A stretch of DNA of 64,000 nt. It comes from Glycine soja (Eukaryota > Streptophyta > Magnoliopsida > Fabales > Fabaceae). The DNA lies in the NCBI RefSeq assembly GCF_004193775.1, contig NC_041008.1, positions 43,309,136 through 43,373,135 on the forward strand, written 5' to 3'. The stretch's first letter is position 1. Each line of letters starts with the position of its first letter. This document shows positions 1 to 11,440 of this stretch, in pieces. Position numbers and translations under genes: made by a program. Under the pieces are notes generated by a model that worked only from the letters and a program-made list of their open reading frames with translations, did no database searches and had not been told where the DNA came from.

Positions 1-28
1 AAGTATTTGTTTTTGTTGTTGTTTTTTA

Positions 29-1879
29 GTTTGTTTACTAAGCTGGTTTTGCCTTATTTATGCGTCAATGAAATTATTATTATTGATATTTTCTACGTTA
101 TATATCGGATGTGTTAATTGTTTTTGCCTTAGTAAGCAATCTAAATCATCCCAGATGAGGGCCAATATAGTGAAAAAAGGTCCAGAGAAAGAAGACATTG
201 GAATCAATGTGATACTAAACCCCGAAAAGGTATGCTAAAAATAATATTGTTGATTAATTTGTTTCATACTTTCACCAACCCTTGGAAGACTTTCATGATC
301 TATTTTTCAAATTGTTGTTCAAAATGTGCAGTGTTGTGTTTTGTTTACTAGTCTTTTTTTGTCCATGTGGGAAACTAAATATATATTTTTTTCAGAGCAA
401 TGTTTTAAATCATGGCCATAATTGGGGTGGCTTTTTTGTTATGATCCATGATATGATGAAAAATTATGGATAAATGTTGTGTTTGCAAAGTTCTTAAGAA
501 TCTTGATGTTGTGATTGCAATTATGGTTGCGAACTATTTTTTGAAAACCTTATTTTTGAAAAGATGATACCATGTGCAGGCATGGATTAGGTCAAATTCA
601 ACAAATAAGTCTTCATTACTTATATATAATATTCAAACATGTTAAAATTTTAAAAACAACATAACCTTAAAAGCTACTTGAACTCAACACCAACAACCAA
701 ATTGCCATTCAATGGATAAAACAGACAAGTACTCTTTTGAAATGATTAAAGCAACAATCAAAATGTGAGTATTGTCAGAGCCATTTAACAAATGAAAGGA
801 CAAAAATTGAATAAAATAAAGAAGGAACTATCAATTCAAACAAATTAACAAGTAGGTTTAGGATTTACCTCCATAGAAAAGGGGTCCAGGCTTTAGTGGC
901 ATTTTACTTCTTGTCGTCTTTCAAAGTAACCTTGCTTTTTCATTGTCGTCAATCAATGAACAACCAAGAAAAGGTTACTTTGAAATACAACAAGAAGCAA
1001 AATGACACTAAAGCTAAGATCCATTTCTATGGAAGGAACCTCCAAAACCTACTTGATAATTTTTGTTGAATCGATAGTTCCTTCTTTAATTCATTCAATC
1101 ATTCTGATCCGTTCATTTGTTAAATGATTATGACATTACTCACTCTTTGATTGTTCCTTTAATCCTTTCGAGAGAGTCCTCATCTATTTTATTCATTGAA
1201 TGACAATTTAGTTATTGGTGCTAAATTCAAATACATTTGAAGCTTATGTTGTTTGAAACTTTTTGATGTGTTTGAATATTATAAATAGGCAATGAAGACT
1301 TGTTTGTTTAATTTGGCTAATCCATGTTTGCACATGGTATCATTTTTTCAAATATAAGGTTTTGAAAAATGATTCGCAACCACAATTGTAGTCACAACAT
1401 CAGGGTACTTAAGATCTTTGTAACCGCAATATTTATCCATAATTTTTCATGATATCATGGATCATAACAAAAATTGTCACCCCAATTGTGGCCATGATTT
1501 AAAATGTTGCTAAAAAACAAGGTTACATTGAATTTCATGCATTGACAGAAAAAGACTAGTAAACAAAACATAACACATTTTGAAATAACAATTTGAAAAA
1601 CTAATTAATGACCTGAAAGTCTTCCAAGGGCTAGTGAAAGTGTGAAACAAAGTAATCAACCATTTTATTTTTAGCATACCTATTCAAGGTTCACTATCAC
1701 ATTGATTTCAATGTCTGCCTTCTCTAGACCTTTTTTCACCAGATTGGCCCTTGTCTTGAATGATTTGGATTGCTTACTCAGGAAAAAAAATTAATACATC
1801 CAATATATAAGTTAGAAAGTATCAATAAGTAATTTCACTGACACATAAATAGGGCAAAACCAGCCTAGCAAACAAACCT
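29..1879. repeat. Long inverted repeat, arms of about 0.9 kb
   Basis: The left arm (about 29-932) is the imperfect reverse complement of the right arm (about 970-1879), around a spacer of some 37 bases. Several blocks pair: the cataggtatcatctttt-type stretch near 565-600 with 1325-1350, the AAAGTAACCTT block at 922 with its complement at 971, and the GGTATGCTAAAAATA block at 230 with 1668-1682. Mismatches and small indels run throughout, so the duplication is not recent. A transcript across it would fold into a long hairpin. No transposase is visible. It could be a foldback element or an inverted duplication of a gene fragment. Confidence 0.85.
140..231 (+). other. Exon-like segment in the left arm
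   Basis: A pyrimidine-rich stretch ending in AG (138-139) is followed by an open reading frame that runs to AAAAG and a GTATGC donor-like site near 231. It encodes roughly SKQSKSSQMRANIVKKGPEK followed by about ten more residues. The right arm carries the same segment inverted (about 1670-1760), with substitutions that include a stop just before its donor. This looks like a duplicated exon of a host gene or of a TE gene. I do not recognise the protein. Confidence 0.3.
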
Positions 1880-1963
1880 TGTCTTGAATATTATATATAA
1901 GTAATGAAGACTTGTTTGTTGAATTGGACTCAATCCATGTTTGCACATGGTATCATCTTTTGA
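1880..1963 (+). repeat. Third copy of an inverted-repeat segment
   Basis: Immediately beyond the outer edge of the right arm, about 80 bases repeat the segment found at about 1266-1350 (same orientation) and at 560-650 (opposite orientation). It includes the stretch TGCACATGGTATCATC. The locus therefore underwent more than one duplication. Confidence 0.75.
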
Positions 1964-2165
1964 GGATTCGCTTCCTATGACTTCCTTCCAATCTAGCATG
2001 TAGATCAGTAGAATCACCCTAATTTTGGATGTAGCTCTAGTAACCTTGGCTTGCTAAGATGATGTGATTCTACCTTGGCCCACTAGGATAAGATGATTCT
2101 ATTTTTAGGATTTTATGTTCTTGCAATTGTGGCATGTACTACAATTTCTCATCATATGCATGGTG

Positions 2166-3925
2166 TGTAACATCCTAATTTTCGTAAACTAATTTAAAAA
2201 TGATTGTTATTTGTAAATAAATAGAGTTTTAGAAAAAAAAATGATGAGATTTTATAATTAAATAAATAAGGGGAAATAAATTTATTAATTAAAATAATGG
2301 TTTGAGAGAAAATAAAAAAAGGTATTTTATTATTCATTTGATGGAGAATAAAATAGAGTTTCTTTTTTTATAAAATAATAAAAATAAATAAATAGAGTAA
2401 ATAATAGGTCGCGAATACGGCTAGCTATAAATAGAAAAATGCTAGGTCAGTTTTTAGACTGACTCCTCAGTCGTCTCCTCTGTCGCTTAATTTCATTTTT
2501 CCTTCTCAACCTCTCTTTTCCCGCAGACCATCAAATATGTCTCAGAAAAACGACGATCTCTGACTCATTCACCGTTGGATCATTGTGAAATTTGAAAATC
2601 AAGTTCAGAACTCAATTCTGAGAATTCTCACCGTTGGAAATTTCAAAATCATGTCTGAGATTAGAGGAATACTCTTCACATTGTAGCCTTTTATTTTCCC
2701 GCAGAAACCCAAAACTGTCTCAGTAAAACTATGATCCCGGATTAGTTAACCGTTGGATTGTAGTAAAATTTGGATATGTTGTTCAAAATTCAATTGCGCA
2801 CACTTTCACCGTTGAGATTTGTGAGATAATATTCGTGGAGGGAGAAAAGGGAATCACATGAAGATAGTACAAATGGAGGCTTCAATCCATTCTCATTCTC
2901 TCTAACGTTTGGGAACCCTATTAGAGCAAACAACCAGAGGAATCTCAGGAACTTGTTAGAGATGTCTCTATCGTTGTCAGAAGACACATGAGCTTGCTTA
3001 GAGGTAAGGGATGAGTTATTCACAATTGGGGGTTAGTGAGAACATGTGTAGGGATCCTTAGAGGATTAAATTAAGATTTTATTTTGGGATGTTTATTAAA
3101 TTGCAATTTTTCCTTTATAATTATAAATAAAATATTGATGTTCTAATGAGAATTGCTTGATAAAAATTGCTATTGATATTTGTATATTTTGGACATGTGA
3201 GTATGTGGTGCATTGAACATGTGATGAATGATGGAATACATGTATATTGAGATGTGTATTGTGTTGTGAGTTATGAATTGTACAATCACACAACTGTAAG
3301 ACCCTTTAAGGGCGACGAGTTTTGCACGACGAGTATTGTGATGGGATCCATTGTAGGCCTTGGGGGTCACCCGATTTGAGTGTTCCTTTAAGCCTATGTT
3401 AATTCCATATGGTTGGAGCATTCTCGCAAAACACTATGACCCTGACCGGTCTCCCTATGATATTACCTAGTGAGAGTGACTTGACTTGCTAGTGTGTGGT
3501 TTGTCTTGTCATGTACTCCTAAGCACTCGACGAGGTTTTTCACTGACATGGTACCACATTGCATATAGGATTGAGTCTTAGTGTATCTCTTGCATAATGC
3601 TTGTGTATTGTTCTATATTGATTGATTTGATGATATTGTGTTTTGACTATTGAGTATGTGAATGTTGTGAAAACGAATGAGACGTGTGGTAAAATAACGT
3701 GAGTTATGCTCAAGTGAATTGTATTTTGTTATATAATATTTATACCTATATGTTGTCTTATTTTTCTCTATTAGTTAGGAATGTGATAACTCACTCCCTC
3801 TGTTGTTTATGTTTGGATCCTGTGATGATCTTGAACTTTGTGTTCCGAGAGCAGATGACTAGGTGAGTTGCTTTAAGGAACCTTGTGCTGAAGGACGTCG
3901 GGACACAATGCTCTGATAGGAGTCG
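2166..3925 (+). mobile_element. LTR, 3'-truncated, Ty3/gypsy type
   Basis: It begins TGTAACATCC and is collinear with the solo LTR on the minus strand at 27710-30416. Both share the start (TGyAAyAyC followed by a TTTTaCGTAAA-like block), a middle block around 3340-3480 containing CTTTAAGCCTATGTT, and a block around 3800-3910 containing GATCCTGTGATGATC and GGACGTC. The solo copy continues about 300 bases further, to a TGTCACA end. This copy stops near 3925, where Ogre-like coding sequence begins. Its internal region and partner LTR are absent. Confidence 0.75.
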
Positions 3926-3927
3926 CC

Positions 3928-5696
3928 AGTCTGAAAGAGTTAGGAGAGTTGATGGGTCAGCTCCAGCTACAAGCTTTTCACAAAGCTTACGGTAAGATCT
4001 GGGACCTAGCCATGGCAGAGGTCTCCACAGAGGCCATTGCCTCCCTCGCCCAATATTATGACCAGCCTTTGAGGTGCTTCACCTTTGGGGACTTCCAGTT
4101 ATCACCCACGGTGGAAGAATTTGAAGAAATCCTAGGATGCCCTCTGGGAGGAAGGAAACCATACCTCTTCTCGGGATTCTATCCCTCTTTAGCTAGAATT
4201 TCTAAGATAGTCCAAATCTCAACGCAGGAATTAGACCGCGGAAAGCAAATCGAAAATGGGGTGGTTGGAGTACCAAGGAAATATTTGGAAGCAAAAGCAA
4301 GAGTCTTAGCAGGTGAAGGCGAATGGGCCCCGTTCATGGACATCCTCGCACTTTTGATCTTCGGGGGGGGGGGGGGGTCCTCTTTCCAAATGTGGATGGG
4401 TTGGTGGACCAGGCAGCGATTGACGCTTTTCTCGCCTTTCGTGACCGCAAGGAAAGCCCGGTTGTCGCTATCTTAGCCGATCTATATAACACCTTCGACC
4501 GAAGATGTCAAAAGAACAAATCAAGGATCGTTTGCTGTACTCCGACCCTCTACGTATGGTTGGTTTCGCACCTTTTCCGCCAAGAGGTGAGACATGCTTG
4601 CCCGCTAGAAGACCACCGCTCATGCATAGAGAAAAAAGAGGCAAGTTGGGACCGACTCTTAGCAAGCAAAGAAGGAGTGTCTGTCAATTGGTTCCCCCGA
4701 TGGAAAGAAGGAAGAACTGGGATTCTCATTTCGTGCGGAGGATTTCCAAATGTTCCCTTGATGGGGACAAGGGGTTGCATTAATTACAATCCCATTCTCG
4801 CCATAAGACAACTTGGCTACCCTATGAGAAGGGCACCATTAGAGGAAGGCCTCACACCTATTATTGCACGAGGTTTCAAAAGCACCGACGCGGGGTTACT
4901 TCAAAAGATCCGCAAGGCATGGGAGACGGTGCAAAAGAAGGACAAGGAACTTAGAGGCAATAGCAACGGCCCCATCGACGGCTACTATAGGTGGTTGAAA
5001 GCCTATGCACAAGGACTGGATTGGCTCCCAAATTTGAGAACCACTAAGGGGGTGGAGGTTGAAACTCCGGAAGAAGACGAAGAGGTACAGGCCCTCAAGA
5101 CAGAACTCGAGAAAGCCCAAACGGACAAAGAAAAGTTCAAGTCAGCAACTATTAGGATCCAAAAGGAGAACGCCGAACTGAGAGACGTAAATATAACCAC
5201 CACTAAGGCCTTAGAACAAGAGACCAAGAGGGCCCGTAGGGAAGAACATGGCCGAAACAAATTCCAAGGGGCTTTGTGAGGTAGTAACAGCGAGCTTAAG
5301 CTCTGAAGAGAGGAAATGGACCAATCACGAGTAGACAATTTGATCTTGAATGATGAATTGAGGATTTGCCTAAGGTCCAAGAGGAACCTGTCTCGGCGGT
5401 TATGCGAGACCGAGACCAACATGTTAGCCATCATCAGCAAGTACCAAGAAGAATTAAATCTAGCAACGACCCACGAGCACAAAGTAGCGAACGAATATGC
5501 CTGAGTGTACGCGGAAAAGGAGGCTAGAGGAAGGGTGATTAACTCGTTACATCAAGAGGCAACGATGTGGATGGACCAATGTGCTCTTACTTTAAACGGG
5601 AGTCAAGAACTTCCCCGATTGCTGGCCAAGGCCAAAGCAATGGCAGATGCCTACTCTGCCCCCGAGGATATCCACGGACTCCTCAGCTATTGTTAG
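3928..5696 (+). pseudogene. Ogre ORF1 (N-terminal plant-mobile-domain-like ORF)
   Basis: The reading frame is already open before the ATG at 3952 (upstream residues read SLKELGEL), so the true start has been cut off at 3926. The N-terminal part carries the motif RCFTFGDFQLSPTVEEFEEI typical of the ORF1 of Ogre-like elements (DUF7745/aminotransferase-like plant mobile domain). The C-terminal part is charged and likely coiled coil (about 5080-5560). A run of 15 G at 4363-4377 shifts the frame. In-frame stops lie at 5277-5279, 5310-5312 and 5502-5504, and the last stop is at 5694-5696. The function of this ORF in Ogre elements is unknown. Confidence 0.75.
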
Positions 5697-5912
5697 CATA
5701 TGATAGACTTAATGGCCCATATAATTAGGAACCGCTAGGAAGTTTGTATTGTCACTCAGATCTTGACTAGTTGTAACTTTCTGAATAAAATGAGTTTGTC
5801 CTGTGATTTTACTCCAAAATCAGTGCAAATCGAATCACTCCCACATTTTATCTCTAGCATACATTCATTTTTTTACGTACTCCTCACGTTTGGTTTTTTA
5901 GGAAAAAACGCC
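5697..5912 (+). other. Spacer between Ogre ORF1 and gag
   Basis: About 215 bases without a convincing coding frame. It contains a pyrimidine-rich tract before the gag start and matches the position of the ORF1-gag spacer in Ogre elements. Nothing else is seen. Confidence 0.5.
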
Positions 5913-8150
5913 ATAACTAAGCGCGCCCCAAGGCATCCCTATCGCACTAGATCCAAATCTAGGACGATGGGTGACCAAGAGGAAGTACATGAATAGATGA
6001 AAGCCGACATGTCGGCTTTGAAAGAGCAAATGGCTTCCATGATGGATGTCAAGCTAGGAATGAGACAACTAATGGAGAATAACGCGACCACCGTCGTCGC
6101 TGTTAGTTCGGCTGCCGAAGCAGACCCAACTCTCCCAGCTACCGCGCACTACCCTATCCCAAATGTGGTAGGACGAGAAAGAAGCACACTAGGGCACATC
6201 AACAACCCCCATCCGGGGTACAACCAAGTAGCTTACCCCTATGGATTACAACCTAATTACACACCACCAGTCATACGTGATGACGCGGGTCATGTCCTTC
6301 CCCCCATCCTTGAAGGGGAGCCTCCTCGACAGTCGGACGAGGTCCACGAGGATCATCGAGAGCATGCCCAGGGAGACATCGATTCCTACTCCCCATTCCC
6401 TGCCGAGGGGCCGGCACCCAACGCACTACCTCAGCCCAACCTCACGGGAGAACCTCGAAACCACCCAACACAGCCAATATTTTTGTCCGCAAGAGGGCCA
6501 CCCTTGGCAGCAGAAGAAAAGAGGAAACTCGATCTCATCGAAAAGAGATTAAGGGTTGTTGAAGGCTTTGGCGACTATCCATTCACGAACATGACTGATA
6601 TTTTCTTAGTGCCGGATGTTGTCATCCCACCGAAATTCAAGGTACCTGATTTTGATAGGTACAAAGGGATGACTTGTCCTAAGAATCATCTCAAAATGTA
6701 TTGTCGCAAGATGGGTGCGTATTCCAGGGATGAGAAGTTGTTGATGCATTTCCTCCAAGATAGCTTGGCTGGGGTAGCGGTCATCTAGTACACTAATCTA
6801 GAAGCTTTCCGCATTCGCACTTGGAAGGATCTGATTATCGCCTTCCTTAGGCAGTATCAGTACAACTCTGATATGGCTCCCGACCGGACTCAGCTGCAAA
6901 ACATGTTTAAACGGGAAAGCGAGTCCTTTAAAGAATACGATCAGCATTGGAGGGACATGGCAGCACAGGTAGCCCCTCCCATGGTCAAGAGGGAGATGGT
7001 TACCATGATGGTAGATACCTTGCCTGTGTTTTACTATGAGAAATTAGTGGGCTACATGCCCTCCAGCTTCGCAGACTTGGTATTCGCTGGGGAAAGGATC
7101 GAGGTGGGCTTGAAGAGAGGGAAGTTCGATTATGTATCCTCCATAGGTACCAACGGTAGGAGGATCGGAGCAACTGGGGCAAAGAGGAAGGAAGGAGATA
7201 CCCATGCTGTCACTTCAACGCCTGCATGGGTCAAGCCGCCGCAGATCTCCCACGGTACCCACCAATATGTGCAACATCACCCGAGCTTCTCAGCTCGCGC
7301 CGGGGACTCCTCCAACTCAGCGCTCATACAACCAAGGGCGCCCACGCCCGTCTAGAGGGCTCCGGCTCCAACCTCGACTCGCCCGGCCGGCAATGCCCAC
7401 CTTGGCGTCGATTCCAACGTGGCAAGAAACTTTCCCCCAAGGCCAACTCAAGAATTTGCCCCGATCCCAATGACGTACAAAGACCTCTTGCCATCCCTCA
7501 TCGCCAACCAGATGGTTATGATATCTCCCGGAAAGATCTACCAGCCTCATTTCCCAAGGTGGTATAATCCTGATGCAACCTGCGCATACCACGGGAGAAC
7601 CCCGGGCCACTCAACCAAACATTGCGTGGCCCTAAAACGCAAGGTCCAAAGTTTGATAGAAGCCGGATGACTGGCATTTCAAGAGGACCGGCCCAACATA
7701 AAGACAAACCCGCTTGCCAATCATGGAGGGGGAGCTGTTAATGCCATCGAGTCGAGTAGGCCGCACAAGTCTAAACCCTTAAGGGACGTAACGACCCCCA
7801 TAAGGTTTATCTACGAGGCCTTACAAGAGGGCGTGATTCCCCGTGGTGGGCACGAGAAGGATTCCTGTCTAATGCATCCCAGCATGCCACATAGCATGGA
7901 AGCATGTTTAGCAGTAGGAAACCTGTTGCAACAGATGATAGACCAAGGCCGGCTTGAAGTCGGCGATGAGGGGGATGAAGAACAACATATATGCATGCAA
8001 TCCGTAGATGAGGAAGGTCTTAGAAAGCCTAAACCTTTGGTAATACATTTCACCAGGGACACAGCTCCCCAAACGCCCCGACACCCCTCGATAGTTGGAC
8101 CTATTCAGTTTCCATACAAAAATAGTCACGCAGTTTCGTGGAGGTACGCG
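5913..8150 (+). pseudogene. Ogre gag (capsid/nucleocapsid), broken
   Basis: A single frame runs from about 5913 (RAPRHPYRTRSKSR, then MGDQEE at 5967) to about 8150, with stops at 5994-5996, 6786-6788, 7353-7355 and 7668-7670. The capsid-like core (about 6620-7130) includes KFKVPDFDRYKG and the retrotransposon-gag block with QYQYNSDMAPDRTQLQ. A single zinc-knuckle-like motif, CAYHGRTPGHSTKHC, lies at about 7588-7632. Gag would form the particle that packages element RNA. At about 8150 the coding frame moves by one base into the protease frame, so this copy needs at least one frame correction as well as four stop reversions. Confidence 0.8.
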
Positions 8151-9510
8151 CTCCAAGTGAAAGGAAGGAAGAAGCTACCGACATCAGCTCGCTATCAGCC
8201 AAAGTAACCAATATCACGGGGCTGAGTGGCATGACCCGCAGCGGTCGCGTATTCGCACCCCCTGACCTGCCGACGCAGCCCGTAAACGCTAAAGGGAAGG
8301 CAAGGATGACGGAAGGACAAAATGTCAAAGTGATCCCCGCTCCGGACGAGGATGTTCTGATGAAAGGTCTTTCCGAGGGAAGAGATGGCTGTGACAAGAA
8401 AGAGGTATCGCTCAAGGAGGCCGGCGAGTTCCTCCGCATTATTTAACAAAGCGAGTTCAAAGTCATTGAGCAACTCAACAAAATCCCGACTAGAGTCTCT
8501 CTTTTGGAACTGCTCATGAGCTCTGAGCCTCATCAAGCTTTGTTGGTAAAAGTCTTGAATGAAGCTCATGTAGCCCAAGACATCTCCGTAGAAGGCTTTG
8601 GGGGACTCGTTAATAACATCACAGCCAACAACTACCTTGCTTTCGCTGAAGAGGAAATCCCTACCGAGGGGAAAGGACATAACAGGGCTTTGCATGTGTC
8701 AGTCAAATGCATGGACCACGTCATGGCCAAAGTACTCATCGACAACGACTCCAATTTGAACGTGATGCCCAAAAGCACGTTGGAGAAATTACCGTTTAAC
8801 GCTTCCCATCTAAGGCCAAGTTCCATGGTAGTCCGTGCCTTCGACGGCACCCGCCGAGAGGTGAGGGGAGAGATCAATCTCCCCGTACAGATAGGGCCTC
8901 ATACCTGCCAGGTTACGTTCCAAGTGATGGATATTAACCCGACTTACATCTGTCTTTTGGGGCGCCCATGGATCCACTCAGTAGGATTCATTCCCTCTAC
9001 GCTCCACCAAAAGCCGAAGTTCGTAGTGGAGGGACATTTGGTCATAGTATCGGGTGAGGAAGACGTCTTGGTAAGTTTCCCTTCCTCTATCCCATATGTG
9101 GAAGCTGTGGAGGAGTCATTGGAAACGACTTTCCAATCTTTTGAGGTAGTAAGCATTGCCTCCGTAGATTCCCTCTCTAGGCAGCCTCGCCTGCCTGATA
9201 CGGCAATGATGGTGGCCCGGGTGATGTTGGGGTACGGCTACGAGCCCGGAATGGGTTTGGACAAGAACAACGGTGGCAGAACCAGCCTAGTAAGCACTAG
9301 AGGAAACCGCGGGAAGTTTGGGTTAGGCTATAAACCTATGCAAGTTGACATAAGGAAAAATATCTCGGAGAGGAAGACCAAAGGCCAAGGCCTGCGGCTG
9401 GGACAACAAGCCAAAGAGGCCCTGCCCTGCCACATCAGTAAAAGCTTTATAAGTGCGGGTTTAAGATGTGAAGGTCAAGTCACCGCGATATGCGAGGATG
9501 ACTCCCCGAG
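8151..9510 (+). pseudogene. Ogre aspartic protease with G-patch
   Basis: The frame continues from PSERKEE (about 8155) through one stop (8444-8446) to 9510. A retropepsin-like domain lies at about 8640-9060. Its active-site region reads VLIDNDSNLNVMP at about 8732, where the family normally has Asn-Gly after the Asp; here the Gly codon has become Asp (8747-8749). The flap-side motif CLLGRPWIHSVG is present near 8955. A G-patch motif (GYGYEPGMGL) lies at 9230-9260, a feature of Ogre and some retroviral proteases. Catalysis is unlikely with the Gly lost. Confidence 0.75.
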
Positions 9511-9782
9511 GTGATCAGATTTGGTATGGGCATGTCCTCCCGGTTTCTGACTAGGAAATTGGCGAGTGGAGGAACGCCTAGATGTTTACGCGACAAGCAT
9601 GATGTAACCTTTTGTAGCTTTAAAACTGTACGGTTGGGCCCAGGCTTTAGAGTTTCGTTTTGTTAAGGCATTATGTCTTTTGTTCTTGAAGTTATAATAT
9701 AAAGATCTTTCTTCATCTGTTCCTACGCCTCTACCCATTCTCATTCATTTGCATGTTTATTTCTTTATGCTTAAAACGCCAG
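9511..9782 (+). other. Probable Ogre intron between protease and RT
   Basis: Ogre elements carry an intron at this place (known family trait). A GT at 9511-9512 follows CCCCGAG, and an AG at 9781-9782 ends a T-rich tract (TTTATTTCTTTATGC before it). Removing 9511-9782 (272 bases) joins the protease frame to the RT frame without a shift and removes the stop at 9512. The acceptor is convincing. The donor is less certain, because related elements may continue the protease frame a little further. Confidence 0.55.
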
Positions 9783-11440
9783 ATTCGACGACGAGTCCCT
9801 CGAAGGTACTAATACCCGGGACCCGGCCGTCAATTTCGAGCAAGAAGCGGGCCTAATGGAGAGTGAAGAGGATGAGGATGTGGGGCTCCCCCTAGAGCTG
9901 GAGACGATAATCACTCAGGAGGACCGAGAGATGAGGCCTCATCAAGAAGAGACAGAACTCGTACACTTAGGAACCAACAGTGGGAAAAAGGAAGTAAAGA
10001 TAGGCATGGGTATGACCGCACCCGTCCGTGAAGAATTAATGGCCCTGCTAAAAAACTACCAAGACATCTTTGCCTGGTCGTTCCAAGATATGCCTGGTTT
10101 GAGTTCTGACATCGTACAACACAAATTACTTATAAATCCTGAGTGTTCCCCGGTAAAACAAAAGCTGAGGAGGATGAAGCCCAAGACGTCCCTAAAAATA
10201 AAAGAAGAGGTAAAGAAACAATTTGACGCTGGCTTTCTGGCTGTCACTCGGTACTTGGAATGGGTTGCCAACATTGTACCGATTCCTAAGAAGGATGGGA
10301 AGGTACGAATGTGTATGGATTATCGAGACCTAAATCGAGCCAGTCCCAAAGACAATTTCCCTCTGTCGCACATCGATATCCTCGTGGATAATACAACCAA
10401 TTTTGCTCTGTTTTCCTTCATGGACGGGTTCTTCGGCTACAATCAGATAAAAATGGCGTCAGAGGATATGGAAAAGACTACCTTCGTCACCTTGTGGGGG
10501 ATGTTATGTTATAAAGTGATGTCCTTTGGACTCAAGAATGTCAGGGCAACCTATCAACGGGCTATGGTGGCTTTGTTCCACGACATGATGCATCGAGAAA
10601 TCGAGGTCTATGTAGACGACATAATCGTCAAGTCTAAAATTGAGGAGGAACACCTTGTCAACTTGTGGAAGCTGTTCGAAAGGCTTAGGAAGTATCGATT
10701 GAGGTTGAACCCCGCTAAGTGCACCTTCGGGGTCAAGTCGGGAAAATTACTGGGTTTCATCGTAAGCTAGAAAGGGATAGAGGTGGACTCCGAAAAGGTG
10801 AAAGCCATCCTTGAAATTCCAGAACCACGTACCAAGAAGTAGGTCCGAGGTTTCCTGGGGCGTTTGAACTACATTGCCAGATTCATATCACAGCTCACCG
10901 CTATCTGTGAGCCGTTGTTCAAGCTCTTACGCAAGAACCAATCCATCCGTTGGAACGAGGACTGTCAAGAGGCATTTGGGAGGATCAAACAATGCCTCAT
11001 GAATCCTCCTGTGCTTATGCTGCCGGTGCCCGAAAGACCTCTCATCTTGTATATGACAATTTTGGACGAGTCAATGGGGTGTATGCTGGGGCAACATGAC
11101 GAGTCCGGGAAAAGAGAGCACGTCGTCTACTACTTGAGTAAGAAGTTCACGGCCTGTGAGATGAACTACTCCCTACTAGAAAGAACGTGTTGTGCTTTAG
11201 TCTACGCGTCCCACCGTCTAAGACAGTACATGCTGAGCCATACCACCTGGCTGATATCCAAAATGGACCCGGTCAAGTACATCTTTGAGAAACCTGCTCT
11301 CACAGGGCGGATCACCCGGTGGCAGGTTTTGCTATCCGAGTTTGATATAGTCTATGTCACCCAAAAGGCGATAAAGGGAAGCGCCTTGGCGGATTATTTG
11401 GCTCAGTAGCCTCTCAATGACTATCAACCCATGCATCCTG
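9783..11440 (+). pseudogene. Ogre reverse transcriptase and RNase H
   Basis: The acidic linker MESEEDEDVGLPLE (9856) is followed by RT: motif KKDGKVRMCMDYRDLNRASP near 10290, FFGYNQIKM, and the catalytic YVDD at 10609-10620. RNase H follows (RPLILYMTILDES near 11030, YSLLERTCCALVYASHRLRQ near 11170). In-frame stops lie at 10768-10770, about 10840 and 11407-11409. The reading then breaks down in the stretch expected to start the second RNase H, so integrase is absent. RT catalytic residues survive, but the stops make it non-functional. Confidence 0.8.

Noticed and set aside
2790..3421. Minus-strand ORFs of 65-83 aa
   Set aside because: They lie inside the LTR and the homologous solo LTR does not preserve them.
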